Of a stretch of DNA of 6,582 nucleotides, positions 4,925 to 6,582 are shown one piece after another (within the stretch, counting starts at the first letter, position 1; each line of letters opens with the position of its first letter). The position numbers were made by a program, and so were the translations under genes. The DNA is taken from positions 1 to 6,582 of the forward strand of contig PUOB01000063.1 in the NCBI GenBank assembly GCA_003551985.1, given 5' to 3'. The notes below the pieces were generated by a model, which saw only the letters and a program-made list of their open reading frames with translations, was not told the origin of the DNA and did no database searches. The stretch is from Desulfobacteraceae bacterium (GTDB lineage: Bacteria; Desulfobacterota; Desulfobacteria; Desulfobacterales; Desulfosalsimonadaceae).

Positions 4925-5218
4925 ATGGAATTTCAACTCGAAGCTGTACAGTTTTTTACCCGGATCGTTACCCTTGCAAGCCTCGGGCTGGCAGTGGCTG
5001 CCGTTGGTTGTGGTCTCGCCATGTCCTTCGGCATCAAGTCCGCTGTTGAAGGCATTGCCAGAAACCCCGAATCTTCCGGTAAGGTTACCGTGGCCATGCT
5101 CATCGGTCTGGCGCTGATCGAGGCGCTTGCGATTTACTGCCTGGTTATCTCGCTGATTTTGATCTATGCGACACCGACGGTTGATACCGTCACGCAGCTG
5201 CTGCAGCAGGCGATGTAG
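4925..5218 (+). CDS. atpE: F1Fo ATP synthase subunit c
   Basis: The 97-residue hairpin protein forms the rotating c-ring. Helix 1 covers about residues 10-36 and helix 2 about 54-82, joined by the polar loop with the conserved Arg and Pro (ARNPE, 45-49). E66 in LIEALAIY is the ion-binding carboxylate (E. coli Asp61). Aligned with Ilyobacter tartaricus subunit c (from memory, offset +1), the Na+ ligands Gln32 and Ser66 are replaced by M33 and A67, while Y71 is kept. A proton rather than Na+ is therefore predicted. The usual glycine series of helix 1 reads A26, G28, G30, A32, S34, a partly substituted GxGxG motif. The protein is longer than E. coli subunit c (79) because of N- and C-terminal tails, the last about 15 residues being polar. 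ATG 4925 has an excellent ribosome site. A strong terminator follows. Confidence 0.95.
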   Translation: MEFQLEAVQFFTRIVTLASLGLAVAAVGCGLAMSFGIKSAVEGIARNPESSGKVTVAMLIGLALIEALAIYCLVISLILIYATPTVDTVTQLLQQAM

Positions 5219-5240
5219 GACTTCAGAAGGAGCAAGACTT

Positions 5241-5283
5241 CACAAAAAAGGCCGTCCGGATAACCGGGCGGCCTTTTTTTGTG
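5241..5283. terminator. Bidirectional intrinsic terminator between atpE and uvrA
   Basis: The core stem pairs GGCCGTCCGG (5250-5259) with CCGGGCGGCC (5264-5273) around an ATAA loop, with one T-G wobble. It is flanked by A6 on the left and T7 on the right, and CAC/GTG at the ends can pair as well. It lies 22 bases after the atpE stop and 13 bases beyond the uvrA stop on the opposite strand. The T-tract reads correctly in both directions, so it should end both convergent transcripts. Confidence 0.92.
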
Positions 5284-5296
5284 GCGGCATTTTTCA

Positions 5297-6582
5297 TTAT
5301 TCGCCCCCGCGGGCGGATTGCCGTTTCACGTGTTCCGTTTCCGGAAACAGGATGTCTTTGAGATAGCGGCCGGTATGGGAGGCGTCGGATGCCGAGACCG
5401 CCTCGGGGGTGCCGACGGCAATGACCTCGCCGCCGCCGTCCCCGCCCTCGGGCCCCAAATCGATAATATGATCGGCGTACTTGACCACGTCCAGGTTGTG
5501 CTCGATGACGATCACCGTATTGCCCGATTCCACCAGGCGGTTCAGGACGGACAGCAGTTTTTTGATATCGTCCATGTGCAGCCCGGTGGTCGGTTCATCC
5601 AGGATATAGACGGTACTGCCGGTGTCCCGCCGGGCAAGCTCCCTGGAGAGTTTGATCCGCTGGGCCTCGCCGCCGGATAGCGTCGTTGCCGGCTGACCCA
5701 TGCGAATGTAGCCAAGGCCCACGTCCACCAGGGTCTGCAGGCGGTTGCGGATGCTCGAGATGTTCATGAAGAATTCCAGGGCCTGGTTCACCGTCATGTC
5801 CAGCACATCGGCGATGTTTTTCCCCTTGTACCGGACCTCCAGGGTCTCCCGGTTGTAGCGCTTGCCGTGGCACACGTCGCAGGTGACGAACACGTCCGGC
5901 AGAAAATGCATCTCGATCTTGATGATGCCGTCCCCGGTGCACGCCTCGCAGCGCCCGCCCTTCACGTTAAAGGAAAACCGGCCCACCTTGTATCCCCGCG
6001 TCTTGGCGTCCGGCGTGGCGGCGAACAACTCCCGGATAAAGGTGAAGACCCCGGTGTAGGTGCCCGGGTTGGAGCGGGGGGTACGACCGATGGGCGACTG
6101 GTTGATGTTGATGACCTTGTCCACGTGTTTGTGGCCGCTTATGGACCGGTGCTTTCCGGGGACCGTTGTCGTCCGGTAAAACCGGCGGGCAAGGACCCGG
6201 TAGAGGACTTCGAGGACCAGGCTCGATTTCCCCGAGCCCGACACCCCGGTGACGCAGGTAAAGCAGCCCAGGGGGAATTCCACGTCGATGTTTTTCAGGT
6301 TGTTCTCGGACGCCCCTTTGACGGAAAGCCGCTTTTGGGGATCGGCCGTCCGGCGCACCTTGGGAATCTCGATTGTCCGCCGACCGGCCAGGTAGTCACC
6401 CGTCAGGGAATCCGGCGCATGGACGATTTTTTCAGGCGCGCCCGCGTATACAACATACCCTCCCCGGACGCCGGCCGCCGGCCCCAGGTCCAGGACGTAA
6501 TCGGATGAACGGATCGTGTCTTCGTCGTGCTCCACCACCAGGACCGTGTTTCCCAGGTCCCGCATCTCCATTAAGGTGTCCA
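5297..6582 (-). CDS. uvrA: Excinuclease ABC subunit A, C-terminal part (gene runs off the window)
   Basis: UvrA is the DNA-damage-sensing ATPase of nucleotide-excision repair; it loads UvrB at lesions. The window holds about 428 C-terminal residues, a bit under half of the usual ~940. The reading frame is open to base 6582 on the minus strand, with DTL preceding the first internal Met (6569-6571), so the 5' part lies beyond the edge. Counting from that Met: the H-loop of the first ATPase, VVEHDED (12-18); Walker A of the second, GVSGSGKSS (109-117); [12 protein letters not shown] (158-169); zinc-finger cysteines C208, C211, C231 and C234; ABC signature LSGGEAQ (298-304); Walker B ILDEP (323-327); and the second H-loop VIEHN (355-359). 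All key residues are present, so the visible part looks functional. It converges on atpE across a shared terminator and is transcribed apart from it. Confidence 0.97.
   Translation of the reverse strand, partial: DTLMEMRDLGNTVLVVEHDEDTIRSSDYVLDLGPAAGVRGGYVVYAGAPEKIVHAPDSLTGDYLAGRRTIEIPKVRRTADPQKRLSVKGASENNLKNIDVEFPLGCFTCVTGVSGSGKSSLVLEVLYRVLARRFYRTTTVPGKHRSISGHKHVDKVININQSPIGRTPRSNPGTYTGVFTFIRELFAATPDAKTRGYKVGRFSFNVKGGRCEACTGDGIIKIEMHFLPDVFVTCDVCHGKRYNRETLEVRYKGKNIADVLDMTVNQALEFFMNISSIRNRLQTLVDVGLGYIRMGQPATTLSGGEAQRIKLSRELARRDTGSTVYILDEPTTGLHMDDIKKLLSVLNRLVESGNTVIVIEHNLDVVKYADHIIDLGPEGGDGGGEVIAVGTPEAVSASDASHTGRYLKDILFPETEHVKRQSARGGE

Noticed and set aside
5867..6508. Plus-strand open frame of 213 codons opposite uvrA.
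   Set aside because: The minus strand encodes unmistakable UvrA motifs, and the plus frame is a GC-rich shadow.

Overview
The window reads as ordinary bacterial chromosome, most likely from a Gram-negative, probably Desulfobacterota-like anaerobe. The coding parts look GC-rich, with mostly G or C at third codon positions. They are interrupted by one clearly A-rich intergenic stretch of about 740 bases. The taxonomic guess rests on three points: an F-type ATPase locus that carries only atpZ-atpI-atpB-atpE and stops before any F1 gene, a B12/Fe-S protein resembling QueG, and secreted proteins of a type I associate with that group. It is an inference, not a demonstrated placement.

Layout. Bases 1-84 hold what may be the last codons of a plus-strand gene, followed by a short intrinsic terminator. 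Bases 159-782 (minus) encode a small acidic secreted protein of unknown function. Bases 783-1525 are non-coding. They contain several stem-loops, four tandem copies of a 12-base A-rich unit, many A-tracts, a good sigma-70-type promoter (1342-1370) and a roughly 150-base leader with an attenuator-like hairpin. Bases 1526-2320 (plus) encode a second secreted protein of unknown function. The two exported proteins are divergently arranged and share an LDAV-centred motif just after the signal peptide. Bases 2347-3390 (minus) encode a QueG-like double [4Fe-4S] protein whose cysteine spacing and active-site segment differ from true epoxyqueuosine reductase. It converges on the second secreted-protein gene with no visible terminator between them.

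From 3510 to 5218 (plus) lies an operon for the membrane sector of F1Fo ATP synthase. AtpZ and AtpI are small membrane assembly or ion-supply factors. Subunit a (atpB) carries the essential arginine. Subunit c (atpE) carries the ion-binding glutamate but lacks the Na+ ligands, so proton coupling is predicted. The subunit c glycine motif is partly substituted by Ala and Ser. A strong bidirectional terminator (5241-5283) separates atpE from the convergent 3' part of uvrA (5297 to window end), the excinuclease ATPase of nucleotide-excision repair.

I did not find a convincing new biological system. The observations most worth checking are the divergent pair of exported LDAV proteins with their structured, A-tract-rich control region, the altered QueG-like protein, and the unusual c-ring motif.
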